Below, piece by piece: positions 1 through 6,143 of a stretch of 6,855 nucleotides of DNA. The notes beneath the pieces are model-generated. The model was given only the letters and a program-made list of their open reading frames with translations. It was not told the DNA's origin and searched no databases. Every line of letters starts with the position of its first letter. The first letter of the stretch is position 1. The stretch is from Flavobacteriales bacterium (lineage in GTDB: Bacteria; Bacteroidota; Bacteroidia; Flavobacteriales; Flavobacteriaceae): assembly GCA_027008965.1 (NCBI GenBank), contig JALVDN010000393.1, forward strand, positions 1-6,855, written 5' to 3'. The translations under genes and the position numbers were made by a program.

Positions 1-435
1 AAAACTCCCCGATGAATGAATATGTTCCAAAACCAAAAGCCGGCCGTCTTTTCTCAACAACTGATGGTATCTTTCAACGGCGGCGGGATAGTCCTTGACC
101 GAACACAAAACCAGCATGGAAACAATGAAATCATAACCGCCCTCTGGCATATGTTTGATAACTTCATCACTTTCCAAGCCGGCATTGATAACTTTTATAT
201 GTTCCGGAGGATTTTTCTTTATTGATTTTTTATACATGGCTTTATTAGGCTCAATGGCAATCACCTTTACATCCTCAGGATAATAATTAAAATTCACACC
301 TGTTCCCGAGCCCACTTCAAGCACAGTTCCACTTGTTTGATCCAACATTTGCTTTCTGACCGGACCTATCTCCCGTTCCAAACCCTCCAAAAAAGGATCG
401 TAAACCGAAGCCACTATGTGCGAATACCAACTCAA
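1..435 (-). CDS. Class I SAM-dependent methyltransferase, METTL7-like (C-terminus cut by window edge)
   Basis: The 145 codons seen encode the N-terminal part of a Rossmann-fold methyltransferase. The SAM-binding motif I is LEVGSGTG (residues 39-46). It is followed by NFNYYP, the acidic IEPN (61-64) that usually contacts the SAM ribose, LVLCSV (108-113) and the LRKDGRLLVLEH strand (127-138). The combination GTGxNFxYYP, xEPN and LVLCSV resembles the METTL7/UbiE-like group; the substrate cannot be told. I chose the TTG at 435-433 because it gives an N-terminus LSWYSHIVASVYDP that reads as family-like, and because an in-frame TGA lies a few codons upstream. The next possible start is GTG at 414-412. 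The TTG shares bases with the TGA of the upstream channel gene, so the two are probably co-transcribed and translationally coupled. The rest of the gene lies beyond position 1. Confidence 0.85.
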   Translation of the reverse strand, partial: MSWYSHIVASVYDPFLEGLEREIGPVRKQMLDQTSGTVLEVGSGTGVNFNYYPEDVKVIAIEPNKAMYKKSIKKNPPEHIKVINAGLESDEVIKHMPEGGYDFIVSMLVLCSVKDYPAAVERYHQLLRKDGRLLVLEHIHSSGSF

Positions 436-2084
436 TATTTGCTGATTTCTCTTTTGAACTCCTCAAAGGCTTCTTGTAAAGCTTTTTGAATACTTTCCGG
501 GTCGGTTTTGTATTGCGGATATTCGGGTTTTTTCTCGGGGAAGAGTTCCATGTAAAGCGTTTGCGAAGGATAAGCAAAACCAACCCCCAATTTTTCGGCC
601 AATTTCAAAATTCCCAAGTGCAGAATGTGACGTCCATGCATTTCTTCGCCCCAATCGTTGGTTTTGAAATATACATTCAACAAAATATTGAGCGAAAAAT
701 CTCCATACTCCACAAATTCCACATTATAAGGTTTCACGTTATACGGCGTATAATCCGAAGAATTTCTGGTGAGCGGATGCAATTCAATGAGTTGCTTAAT
801 ACCCTCCACAAAAGTTTCTATAAGTTCCGGCGGTGTGTCATAACGTATGCCTAACATGGTTTTATACCGCCTGTAAACTCTTTTTCCTTTGTTATTGATG
901 GCAATTTCCGCCAATTTACTATTGGGAACTTTGTAAATAGACGTATCGGGAGCGCGGATAATAGTAGACCGGAAACCCACTTCTTCCACCGAACCTTCAA
1001 TATTGTCAAACACAATCCAATCGCCGATTTTAAAAGGTTTGTCCACAAAAATCATGAAGGTTCCGATAACGTTCTTAATGGTATCTTGCGAAGCCAAACC
1101 AATGGCCAAACCACCAATGGAAGCACCCGCAATAACGGTTTTAGGATCCGCACCGAAAACAATAAGCAATTTAAACAAACCAAAAACCAAAACAAGCGCT
1201 TTCAGCGTATTACGTAAGATGGGAATAAGCTGATCATCCAACTTGCTTTCGGTTTCTTCAGCCCGGGATACAAAAAACGACATGATCAAATCCACCAACT
1301 TCAAGAAAAACCAAATCCAAACTCCCAACAACACCACCTGAATCCCCGAAATCAGAAAAGCACTAACCCCTTGCGGAAGCAATAAACTCGGAAGGAATTT
1401 TAAAATGAAATATAACGAAAACAAATAGGATACCGGGTCGGAAAATTCATTCAAACGTTTGTCAATCCGTTCGATATTGAAACGTTTCGGTACAATTTTG
1501 TTGCGCAATAATTTCAAGAAATAATAAAACAATCGCTTCGTTATGATATGAATGATCCAAGCAATAAATAGTAACAAAATCAAACCCAACCACTGCCAAA
1601 GTTCCAAGCCTAAAAGTTCCGCTTTTAACTGGGAAGGAATATATTTGATAAAACCTGTTCCATAGGGGTATAGTTCATCAAAAAGCCGGTCTATTTGAGC
1701 CACGGTTTCCTTGGAATAATACCATTTCGTTCCGTATTTTTCCACATATACTTCCGGCAAGCGAACCGGAAACAAGATATAAGCATGTCGCGGAAACGGA
1801 AAATGCACACTGTCCGTATAATCCGGATCGTTGGGAATGCCGGAATAATCCACTGTCAAACCTTTGCCTTCAAAAATATATTTGAGTTTAATGGCTTTGT
1901 CTATCGCTTCTTCTCCCGATAGGCCATAAATGGTTTTGGCTGAAATCTCAGGATGATAGTTCTTGGGTTTCAAGTTTTCCAAATGCGTATAAACCGTAGC
2001 CCGCGGACTTTTCAAGGACGATTCTTGCGCATAAAAAACCAAAGAAAAGAAAACAAAAATAACCAACCAAACTTTCTTCATCAT
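432..2084 (-). CDS. MscS-family mechanosensitive ion channel with periplasmic N-terminal domain
   Basis: This 550-residue inner-membrane protein is likely a small-conductance mechanosensitive channel that releases solutes on hypo-osmotic shock. Residues 1-20 form a signal peptide (MMKK, then a hydrophobic run, then FYAQ). About 140 soluble residues follow, beginning SPRATVYTHLENLKP, probably periplasmic. Hydrophobic segments lie near 164-183, 219-238, 241-270 and 292-311. The Gly/Ala-rich pore-helix equivalent is near 315-340 (VIAGASIGGLAIGLASQD). The MscS beta domain starts at about 347 (VDKPFKIGDWI, then EGSVEEVGFRST, then VPNSKL). The C-terminal alpha/beta part runs to about 515, followed by a charged tail. 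It is longer than E. coli MscS (about 286 residues) and closer to the YnaI/YbdG size class. The start has two tandem ATGs; the first is taken, though the second (2081) is equally possible. A Bacteroidota -7 box lies just upstream. The methyltransferase follows with overlapping codons. Confidence 0.95.
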   Translation of the reverse strand: MMKKVWLVIFVFFSLVFYAQESSLKSPRATVYTHLENLKPKNYHPEISAKTIYGLSGEEAIDKAIKLKYIFEGKGLTVDYSGIPNDPDYTDSVHFPFPRHAYILFPVRLPEVYVEKYGTKWYYSKETVAQIDRLFDELYPYGTGFIKYIPSQLKAELLGLELWQWLGLILLLFIAWIIHIITKRLFYYFLKLLRNKIVPKRFNIERIDKRLNEFSDPVSYLFSLYFILKFLPSLLLPQGVSAFLISGIQVVLLGVWIWFFLKLVDLIMSFFVSRAEETESKLDDQLIPILRNTLKALVLVFGLFKLLIVFGADPKTVIAGASIGGLAIGLASQDTIKNVIGTFMIFVDKPFKIGDWIVFDNIEGSVEEVGFRSTIIRAPDTSIYKVPNSKLAEIAINNKGKRVYRRYKTMLGIRYDTPPELIETFVEGIKQLIELHPLTRNSSDYTPYNVKPYNVEFVEYGDFSLNILLNVYFKTNDWGEEMHGRHILHLGILKLAEKLGVGFAYPSQTLYMELFPEKKPEYPQYKTDPESIQKALQEAFEEFKREISKY

Positions 2085-2108
2085 CCCGGAATGAATTTAT
2101 TGTCATTA

Positions 2109-2116
2109 CAAAAATA
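2109..2116 (-). promoter_or_regulatory. Putative -7 box of the mscS-methyltransferase promoter
   Basis: Read on the minus strand this is TATTTTTG, an exact match to the Bacteroidota sigma -7 consensus TAnnTTTG. It lies 24 bases before the first ATG of the channel gene, which would leave a short leader of about 20 nt. I see no clear TTG-type -33 box at the expected distance, so the call rests on one motif plus position. Confidence 0.5.
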
Positions 2117-2170
2117 AGCTTATTCTTTATATGCTCGTTATAGATTTTAAATATTTTAATGTATTTGAAA

Positions 2171-2286
2171 GGCGTCAAGCCGCCAACGGCTCGCAACCCG
2201 CCGGCTCGCCGTTGGGTCTTTCCGCCGGCCTCGGAACCCCGGCGGATTTCGGTCACAGCATCTCATCCGCCGGGTTTCCTCGGCTT
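2171..2286. repeat. GC-rich cluster of nested palindromes in the intergenic region
   Basis: This stretch is much richer in G+C than its AT-rich flanks and has no credible gene. It contains three perfect inverted repeats. CCAACGGC at 2183-2190 pairs with 2208-2215. TCCGCCGG at 2221-2228 pairs with 2239-2246. CCCGGCGGAT at 2238-2247 pairs with 2265-2274. The last two share the arm 2239-2246, so they are alternative, mutually exclusive hairpins. The end (CCTCGGCTTAATA, 2278-2290) faintly resembles CCTCGGCCAAATA in the right-hand repeat copy (6026-6038). It may therefore be a diverged relative or another REP-like family, but that is uncertain. It lies upstream of the mscS promoter. Confidence 0.6.
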
Positions 2287-2401
2287 AATAATTTTTAAAA
2301 AGTATTTCTAAAATTTTCGCCGGCGGGCGCAGTGTTATCCTTGCGAAGGTGAAAGCGAGTTTTTGTGTTAACGCCCAATGGCTATCAAATTGAATGGCTA
2401 T

Positions 2402-2416
2402 AAAAAGTTTCTTTTT
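2402..2416. repeat. Small hairpin inside the inserted element
   Basis: AAAAAG (2402-2407) and CTTTTT (2411-2416) form a perfect 6-bp stem around a TTT loop. It lies between the left terminal repeat and the larger central hairpin. An A/T-rich stem like this could arise by chance. Confidence 0.4.
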
Positions 2417-2433
2417 CACCTGTTCTGCTTCAT

Positions 2434-2469
2434 AAAATGATACCATAGCTTTGGCTATGCAATCATTTT
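2434..2469. repeat. Central hairpin of the inserted element
   Basis: AAAATGAT (2434-2441) and CATAGC (2444-2449) pair with GCTATG (2454-2459) and ATCATTTT (2462-2469). This gives 14 base pairs with a 2x2 internal mismatch and a TTTG loop. The GGCTAT motif of the terminal repeats recurs in the right arm, so the hairpin may be a degenerate relative of the ends. Confidence 0.65.
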
Positions 2470-2659
2470 CTTCATTGAACAAATAAAAAATAATTCTTTT
2501 TCTATCTCATCCCCTTGATAGCCATTGGGCGTGTTGAGGAGGCTCCGAAGAATTGAGGAGACCCCGCAAACCACCATACAAAAACAGCTTGAGCCGAGCA
2601 AGATTTAAACGGAGCACGCCACTAGGCGCCCAACAAAAAATATTTAACGGATTAAAACT

Positions 2660-2667
2660 TATCTTTG
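2660..2667 (+). promoter_or_regulatory. Putative -7 box of the flippase-ddl-phosphatase operon promoter
   Basis: TATCTTTG is an exact match to the Bacteroidota -7 consensus TAnnTTTG. It ends 20 bases before the GTG start, giving a leader of about 15 nt. The expected -33 region falls in AT-rich sequence just outside the left repeat copy and shows no clear TTG box. It is the only good promoter match before the first gene of the operon. Confidence 0.55.
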
Positions 2668-2687
2668 TAAGGTATTAAAACCAGTTT

Positions 2688-4139
2688 GTGAGCGTTTACA
2701 GACAATTTGCCAAGGATACTTTCATATACGGACTGGCGTCGGTGTTGCCGCGGGCGGTAAATGTTTTGCTGGTGAGTTTGCATACTTATGTTCTTCTGCC
2801 GGATGCGTATGCGGTGAATACCAAGTTTTATGTGTTGATTGCATTTTTCAATGCGCTTTTTACCTACGGCATGGAAACGGCCTTTTTCAGGTTCTACACA
2901 CGTTTTGATAAAGACCCGAAGGTTTTACGAACGGCTTTCACTTCCCTTTTGGTGAGCAGTATATTGTTTGCCGGACTTTTGTTTGTCTTCCGGGAACCTT
3001 TATTGAATATTTTGGAAGTGCGCGAAGAAATTTACCTGGTTTTCATCAGTATTCTTTTGCTGGACACTTGGATGGTCATTCCCTATGCCTATTTGCGTGT
3101 AACCCACCGTTCGGTGAAGTTTGCTTATTACCGGATTTTTCATGTGGCGGTCTATGCTTTTTTCAATCTGTTTTTCCTGATTTGGTTGCCTCGTATTTGG
3201 AAAGAAGGAACGTCAGTTTTTGACTGGTATATGTCGCAACCCAAAGTGTATTACATCTTTTTGGCTAATTTAATTGCTTCGTTTTTGACCTTTTTATTGT
3301 TTGTGCCCATGTTGATGCGCTTCAAGTTAGGTTGGGATTCCGGCTTGTGGAAAAAAATGCTGGGCTATGGATTGCCCGTGATGTGGGCAGGTATTTTTTA
3401 TATCATCAATGAAAATTTTGACAAACTGGCTTTGGATTACTATTTGGGCGGCGAGGTGATGGGCGCCTATTCGGCGGTGTATAAAATCGGCGTGTTTATG
3501 ATTTTGTTTATCACCGCTTTCCGGTTGGGCGCTGAACCTTTCTATTTCAATCAAAGCAAAGAAAAAGATGCGCCCGTTCAATATGCCCATATCATGACGG
3601 CTTTTGTAGTATTGGGCAGTTTGATCATGCTCTCGGTGGTGATGTTTCTCCCTTGGATTGTGTGGATTTTCATAAGAAACCAAGCCTATTTGAAAGCTTT
3701 GGATATTGTTCCGGTGATATTGTTGGCCTATTTGTTTTTGGGTATTTATTTCAACCTCTCCGTTTGGTATAAACTTACCGACCGCACACGCTACGGCATG
3801 TTATTTTCATTCATCGGCGCCGCAATCACCGTTTTACTGAACATTTGGTTGATACCCAAAATCGGTTATATGGCTTCGGCTTGGGCGACTTTGGCCGCTT
3901 ATTTAGTCATGACCGTTCTTTCTTTTTGGACCGGAAAAAAATATTATCACATTCCCTATCAAACGCTGAAGGTTGCATTTATTGTTTTAACCTCCGCGGT
4001 TTTGAGTTTTGTGATGTATGAATTTTTTTACCGCAACTGGATTTATAAGTCTTTATTGTTTACTTTATTTTTGATTTTGATTTATCGTTTGGAACAAAAA
4101 ACTTTTCAAGCCTTGTTTGTATGGAAAAGAAAAAAATAA
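2688..4139 (+). CDS. MOP-superfamily flippase (polysaccharide/oligosaccharide-lipid transporter, Wzx-like)
   Basis: The 483-residue protein is almost entirely hydrophobic, with roughly 12-14 membrane segments and short charged loops. This fits Wzx/MurJ-type flippases, which move undecaprenyl-linked sugars across the inner membrane. The N-terminus VSVYRQFAKDTFIYGLASVLPRA matches the usual family opening (basic patch, then T-x-YGL-S), and the YGLP near 227-230 marks the start of the second half, as in two-lobed MOP transporters. GTG at 2688 is the only reasonable start, since an in-frame TAA lies at 2676-2678. The last 19 bases overlap ddl. With ddl next door a role in envelope glycan export is likely, but the sequence does not tell O-antigen, capsule, teichoic-like or lipid II substrates apart. 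The C-terminal tail is basic (KRKK). Confidence 0.88.
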   Translation: MSVYRQFAKDTFIYGLASVLPRAVNVLLVSLHTYVLLPDAYAVNTKFYVLIAFFNALFTYGMETAFFRFYTRFDKDPKVLRTAFTSLLVSSILFAGLLFVFREPLLNILEVREEIYLVFISILLLDTWMVIPYAYLRVTHRSVKFAYYRIFHVAVYAFFNLFFLIWLPRIWKEGTSVFDWYMSQPKVYYIFLANLIASFLTFLLFVPMLMRFKLGWDSGLWKKMLGYGLPVMWAGIFYIINENFDKLALDYYLGGEVMGAYSAVYKIGVFMILFITAFRLGAEPFYFNQSKEKDAPVQYAHIMTAFVVLGSLIMLSVVMFLPWIVWIFIRNQAYLKALDIVPVILLAYLFLGIYFNLSVWYKLTDRTRYGMLFSFIGAAITVLLNIWLIPKIGYMASAWATLAAYLVMTVLSFWTGKKYYHIPYQTLKVAFIVLTSAVLSFVMYEFFYRNWIYKSLLFTLFLILIYRLEQKTFQALFVWKRKK

Positions 4140-5113
4140 ATGTAGCGGTGGCCATGGGCGGTTTTTCGTCGGAATATGAGATTTCGCTCCAAAGCGGAAA
4201 AACGGTTGTAAATAATTTAAACAAAGAAAAATACAACGTTTTTCCGGTGATTATTTCACCCGAAGAATGGTATGTTCAACTTCCGAAAGGAAAATTTCTC
4301 ATAGATAGAGCCGACTTTACCTGGAAAAAAGGCGCACAAATCCAAAAATTCGACATCGTTTTCAACGCCATTCACGGTCATCCCGGAGAAGACGGGGTGT
4401 TGCCGGCCTATTGGGAAATGCTGGGCATTCCGCACACCTCATCGGATTTTGATAAAATGGCGCTCACCTTCAACAAAATGTACACCTTGGCCGCCGTCAA
4501 AGCCTACGGTATTCCGGTGGCGCGCTCCATTTATTTGAACATGCATGATCCGGTGGATCCGGATGAAATGATTCGTGAAATCGGACTCCCCTTGTTTGTC
4601 AAACCCAACAGGGCGGGTTCAAGCTATGGCATCAGTAAGGTCAAAACCAAAGAAGAACTCTTGCCTGCGCTGAATTATGCTTTCAAAGAAGACAAAGAAA
4701 TCATCATTGAAGAATTTTTGGAAGGACGTGAATTTTCAGTAGGAGTAATTAAACTCAACGGCAATACCGAAGTTTTTCCCATCACCGAAATCATCTCCGA
4801 AAACGAGTTTTTTGACTACGAAGCTAAGTATTTAGGCAAGGCACAAGAAATAACACCGGCGGAATTGGATGAACCTACCCGTCAAAAAATCATAGAAACC
4901 GCCCGCCGGGTATATGATGTTTTGGATTTAAACGGTGTTTCGCGTGCCGAATATATTCTTCACAACGGGAAACCCTATTTTCTTGAAATCAACATGGTTC
5001 CCGGTTTGACCGAAGCCAGCATTTTGCCACAACAAATACGAGCTGCAGGCTACCGGTTGAGCGATGTTTTTGATGAAATCATCCAAGCAAGCCTCCAACG
5101 AAAACAAAAATGA
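4121..5113 (+). CDS. ddl: D-alanine--D-alanine ligase
   Basis: This cytoplasmic ATP-grasp enzyme (330 residues, normal length) joins two D-alanines with ATP to make the dipeptide used by MurF for the peptidoglycan stem peptide. Visible motifs are GGFSSEYEISLQSG (13-26, with the substrate-binding Glu likely E18), HGHPGEDG (85-92), an ATP-contact lysine at K119, FVKPNRAGSSYG (159-170, with K161 and the serine loop), EEFLEG (197-202), FFDYEAKY (230-237), and the metal-binding end LEINMVPG (288-295, with E289 and N291). The position equivalent to E. coli DdlB Asp257 is Glu here (RAEY, residues 275-278), a conservative change. The ATG lies inside the 3' end of the flippase gene, and the TGA overlaps the next ATG. 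Both point to translational coupling. All main catalytic residues appear present. Confidence 0.96.
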   Translation: MEKKKINVAVAMGGFSSEYEISLQSGKTVVNNLNKEKYNVFPVIISPEEWYVQLPKGKFLIDRADFTWKKGAQIQKFDIVFNAIHGHPGEDGVLPAYWEMLGIPHTSSDFDKMALTFNKMYTLAAVKAYGIPVARSIYLNMHDPVDPDEMIREIGLPLFVKPNRAGSSYGISKVKTKEELLPALNYAFKEDKEIIIEEFLEGREFSVGVIKLNGNTEVFPITEIISENEFFDYEAKYLGKAQEITPAELDEPTRQKIIETARRVYDVLDLNGVSRAEYILHNGKPYFLEINMVPGLTEASILPQQIRAAGYRLSDVFDEIIQASLQRKQK

Positions 5114-5904
5114 ACGAGCTGAAAAATATCGTAGAACAAAGCATGGAAATTATCCGTGAAGCGGGACAAAACATCAAAAACCGGGCGGGAAAAATACATC
5201 AAACCCAAATTCAACATAAATCCCCACACGATTATGTGACCGAAACCGACAAAGAAACCGAACTTTTTCTCGTGAAAGAATTGGGCAAAATCCTCCCCGG
5301 AAGTTCTTTCCTCACCGAAGAAAAAACCGCCGCTTATCAACAATCGGACTATGTGTGGATTATTGACCCCATCGACGGCACCACCAATTTCATTCACGGC
5401 CTGTTTCCCGTCTCCGTTTCCGTGGCCCTGCAACACCAACAAAAAACCGTTTTGGGCATTGTTTATGAAGTGGGCGCCGGTGAAATGTTTCATGCCATAG
5501 CGGGAGAAAATGCCTTTTTGAACCGTGAAAAAATACGGGTTTCCTATGAACAAAAGATGGACAACGCCTTGATAGCCACCGGATTCCCCTACAAAGATTA
5601 TGATCACTTGGATGCCTATATGCAAAGTTTCCGCCACCTGATGTTTCACACCGCGGGTATCAGACGGTTAGGTTCCGCCGCCGCCGATTTGGTTTACGTG
5701 GCCTGCGGCCGTATGGACGGTTTCTATGAATACGGACTCAACCCTTGGGACGTGGCCGCAGGCGCCTTCATCGTGCAACAAGCAGGCGGGCGCATTTCGG
5801 ATTTCGCAGGCGGAAATAATTGGCTTTTCGGCAAGGAAATGTTGGCCACCAACGGACCAATTCATGAAGAATTTCTCCAACACCTCAAAATATTTTTAAA
5901 ATAA
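5110..5904 (+). CDS. Inositol monophosphatase family protein
   Basis: This 264-residue, probably cytoplasmic, Mg2+-dependent, Li+-sensitive-type phosphatase has the size of bacterial SuhB/IMPase enzymes. Residues visible are TETDKETE (44-51), LTEE (68-71, metal ligand E70), motif A WIIDPIDGTTNF (83-94, metal ligands D86 and D89), and motif B NPWDVAAGAFIVQQAGG (211-227, with D214). All the metal ligands of the fold are therefore present. The family acts on inositol-1-phosphate, on 3'-phosphoadenosine-type nucleotides (CysQ branch) or on other sugar phosphates. The DPIDGTTNFIHG form fits the IMPase/SuhB branch better than CysQ, but the true substrate is open. ATG shares four bases (ATGA) with the ddl stop, so it is the third gene of the operon. 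The right repeat copy starts 25 bp after its stop codon. Confidence 0.94.
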   Translation: MNELKNIVEQSMEIIREAGQNIKNRAGKIHQTQIQHKSPHDYVTETDKETELFLVKELGKILPGSSFLTEEKTAAYQQSDYVWIIDPIDGTTNFIHGLFPVSVSVALQHQQKTVLGIVYEVGAGEMFHAIAGENAFLNREKIRVSYEQKMDNALIATGFPYKDYDHLDAYMQSFRHLMFHTAGIRRLGSAAADLVYVACGRMDGFYEYGLNPWDVAAGAFIVQQAGGRISDFAGGNNWLFGKEMLATNGPIHEEFLQHLKIFLK

Positions 5905-5929
5905 CCGCAGGATTTTGATTATTTTTTCA

Positions 5930-6084
5930 GGGCGCCTTATGGCGTGCTCCGTTTAAATCTTGCTCGGCTCAGCCTGCGGATGTAATATTGGCCTGCGGGG
6001 TCTCCCGGCATTCGCCGGCGAGCCTCCTCGGCCAAATATCCGCTCGGCTTCGCCTTCAAAAGGATATCACTGCGCCCGCCGGCG
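5930..6084 (+). repeat. Right copy of the ~150-bp dispersed repeat (uninterrupted, inverted relative to the left copy)
   Basis: This 155-bp stretch is the inverted partner of 2318-2631. The blocks are GGGCGCC to GGCTCA (5930-5971, 40 of 42 bases shared), TGCGGGGTCTC (5994-6004), GAGCCTCCTC (6020-6029), CTTCGCCTTC (6048-6057) and CACTGCGCCCGCCGGCG (6068-6084). It carries REP-like hairpins: CGCC-TTAT-GGCG (5933-5944) and CCGGC-ATTC-GCCGG (6005-6018). GCCTGCGG occurs twice (5972-5979 and 5991-5998). No plausible gene lies in it. It sits between the operon end and the RAYT stop codon, so it could also slow or end transcription from both sides, which is inference. It is much richer in G+C than its surroundings. 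Confidence 0.85.
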
Positions 6085-6143
6085 CATTTTTTTATTCATA
6101 TATACAACAAAATGAAATGCATTTATATGATAGAAATTTAGAA

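Larger units (their letters stand above)
2372..2530. mobile_element. MITE-like insertion of about 159 bp with perfect 17-bp terminal inverted repeats
   Basis: CGCCCAATGGCTATCAA at 2372-2388 is perfectly repeated in inverted form at 2515-2531. The last base of the right arm is shared with the flank. The flanks are GTGTTAA (2365-2371) and GTGTTGA (2531-2537), a 7-bp near-direct repeat that looks like a target-site duplication with one change. The inserted sequence is AT-rich and encodes no transposase. It has two internal hairpins (2402-2416 and 2434-2469) and repeats the motif GGCTAT (AATGGCTAT at 2377-2385 and again at 2393-2401, and GGCTATG at 2453-2459). The right-hand repeat copy lacks it. 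This is consistent with a non-autonomous element moved in trans, but the source transposase family is unknown. Confidence 0.7.
2318..2631 (-). repeat. Left copy of a ~150-bp dispersed repeat, interrupted by an insertion
   Basis: Read on the plus strand, this copy aligns with the reverse complement of 5930-6084. Shared blocks in order are CGCCGGCGGGCGCAGTG (2318-2334), tATCCTT followed by GAAGGnGAA (2336-2354), GAGGAGGCTC (2536-2545), GAGACCCCGCA (2568-2578 area), and a 42-base block at 2590-2631 that differs from the right copy at only two positions. Between the second and third blocks it holds about 160 extra bases, annotated separately. Without them its length is close to the 155 bp of the right copy. 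The 42-base block contains GGAGCA followed by a CGCC-ACTA-GGCG hairpin. No protein is encoded. The repeat ends 29 bp before the -7 box of the flippase operon. Confidence 0.85.

Noticed and set aside
1948..2256. 102-codon minus-strand frame spanning the palindrome cluster and the mscS start
   Set aside because: It begins inside the GC-rich palindromes and runs through the mscS signal peptide in another frame. No domain and no fitting start signal.
2285..2482. 65-codon minus-strand frame across the left repeat and the inserted element
   Set aside because: It crosses the junction of two repeat elements, so it cannot be a conserved gene; no domain seen.
2372..2531. CRISPR-like or riboswitch reading of the GGCTAT repeats and hairpins
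   Set aside because: The repeats are short, unevenly spaced and partly inverted, with no spacer pattern. They are better explained as the ends and interior of a small TIR element.
3327..3683. 118-codon minus-strand frame opposite the flippase
   Set aside because: Rich in His and Gln with no domain, fully antisense to the flippase reading frame; shadow.
5050..5649. 199-codon open frame on the minus strand opposite the phosphatase gene
   Set aside because: It lies antisense to a well-supported IMPase gene with all its motifs, and its translation shows no recognisable domain. It is a codon-bias shadow.
5905..5944. Classical rho-independent terminator after the phosphatase gene
   Set aside because: The T-rich stretch (5921-5927) comes before, not after, the GC hairpin of the repeat on the plus strand, so the intrinsic terminator layout is not met for the operon.
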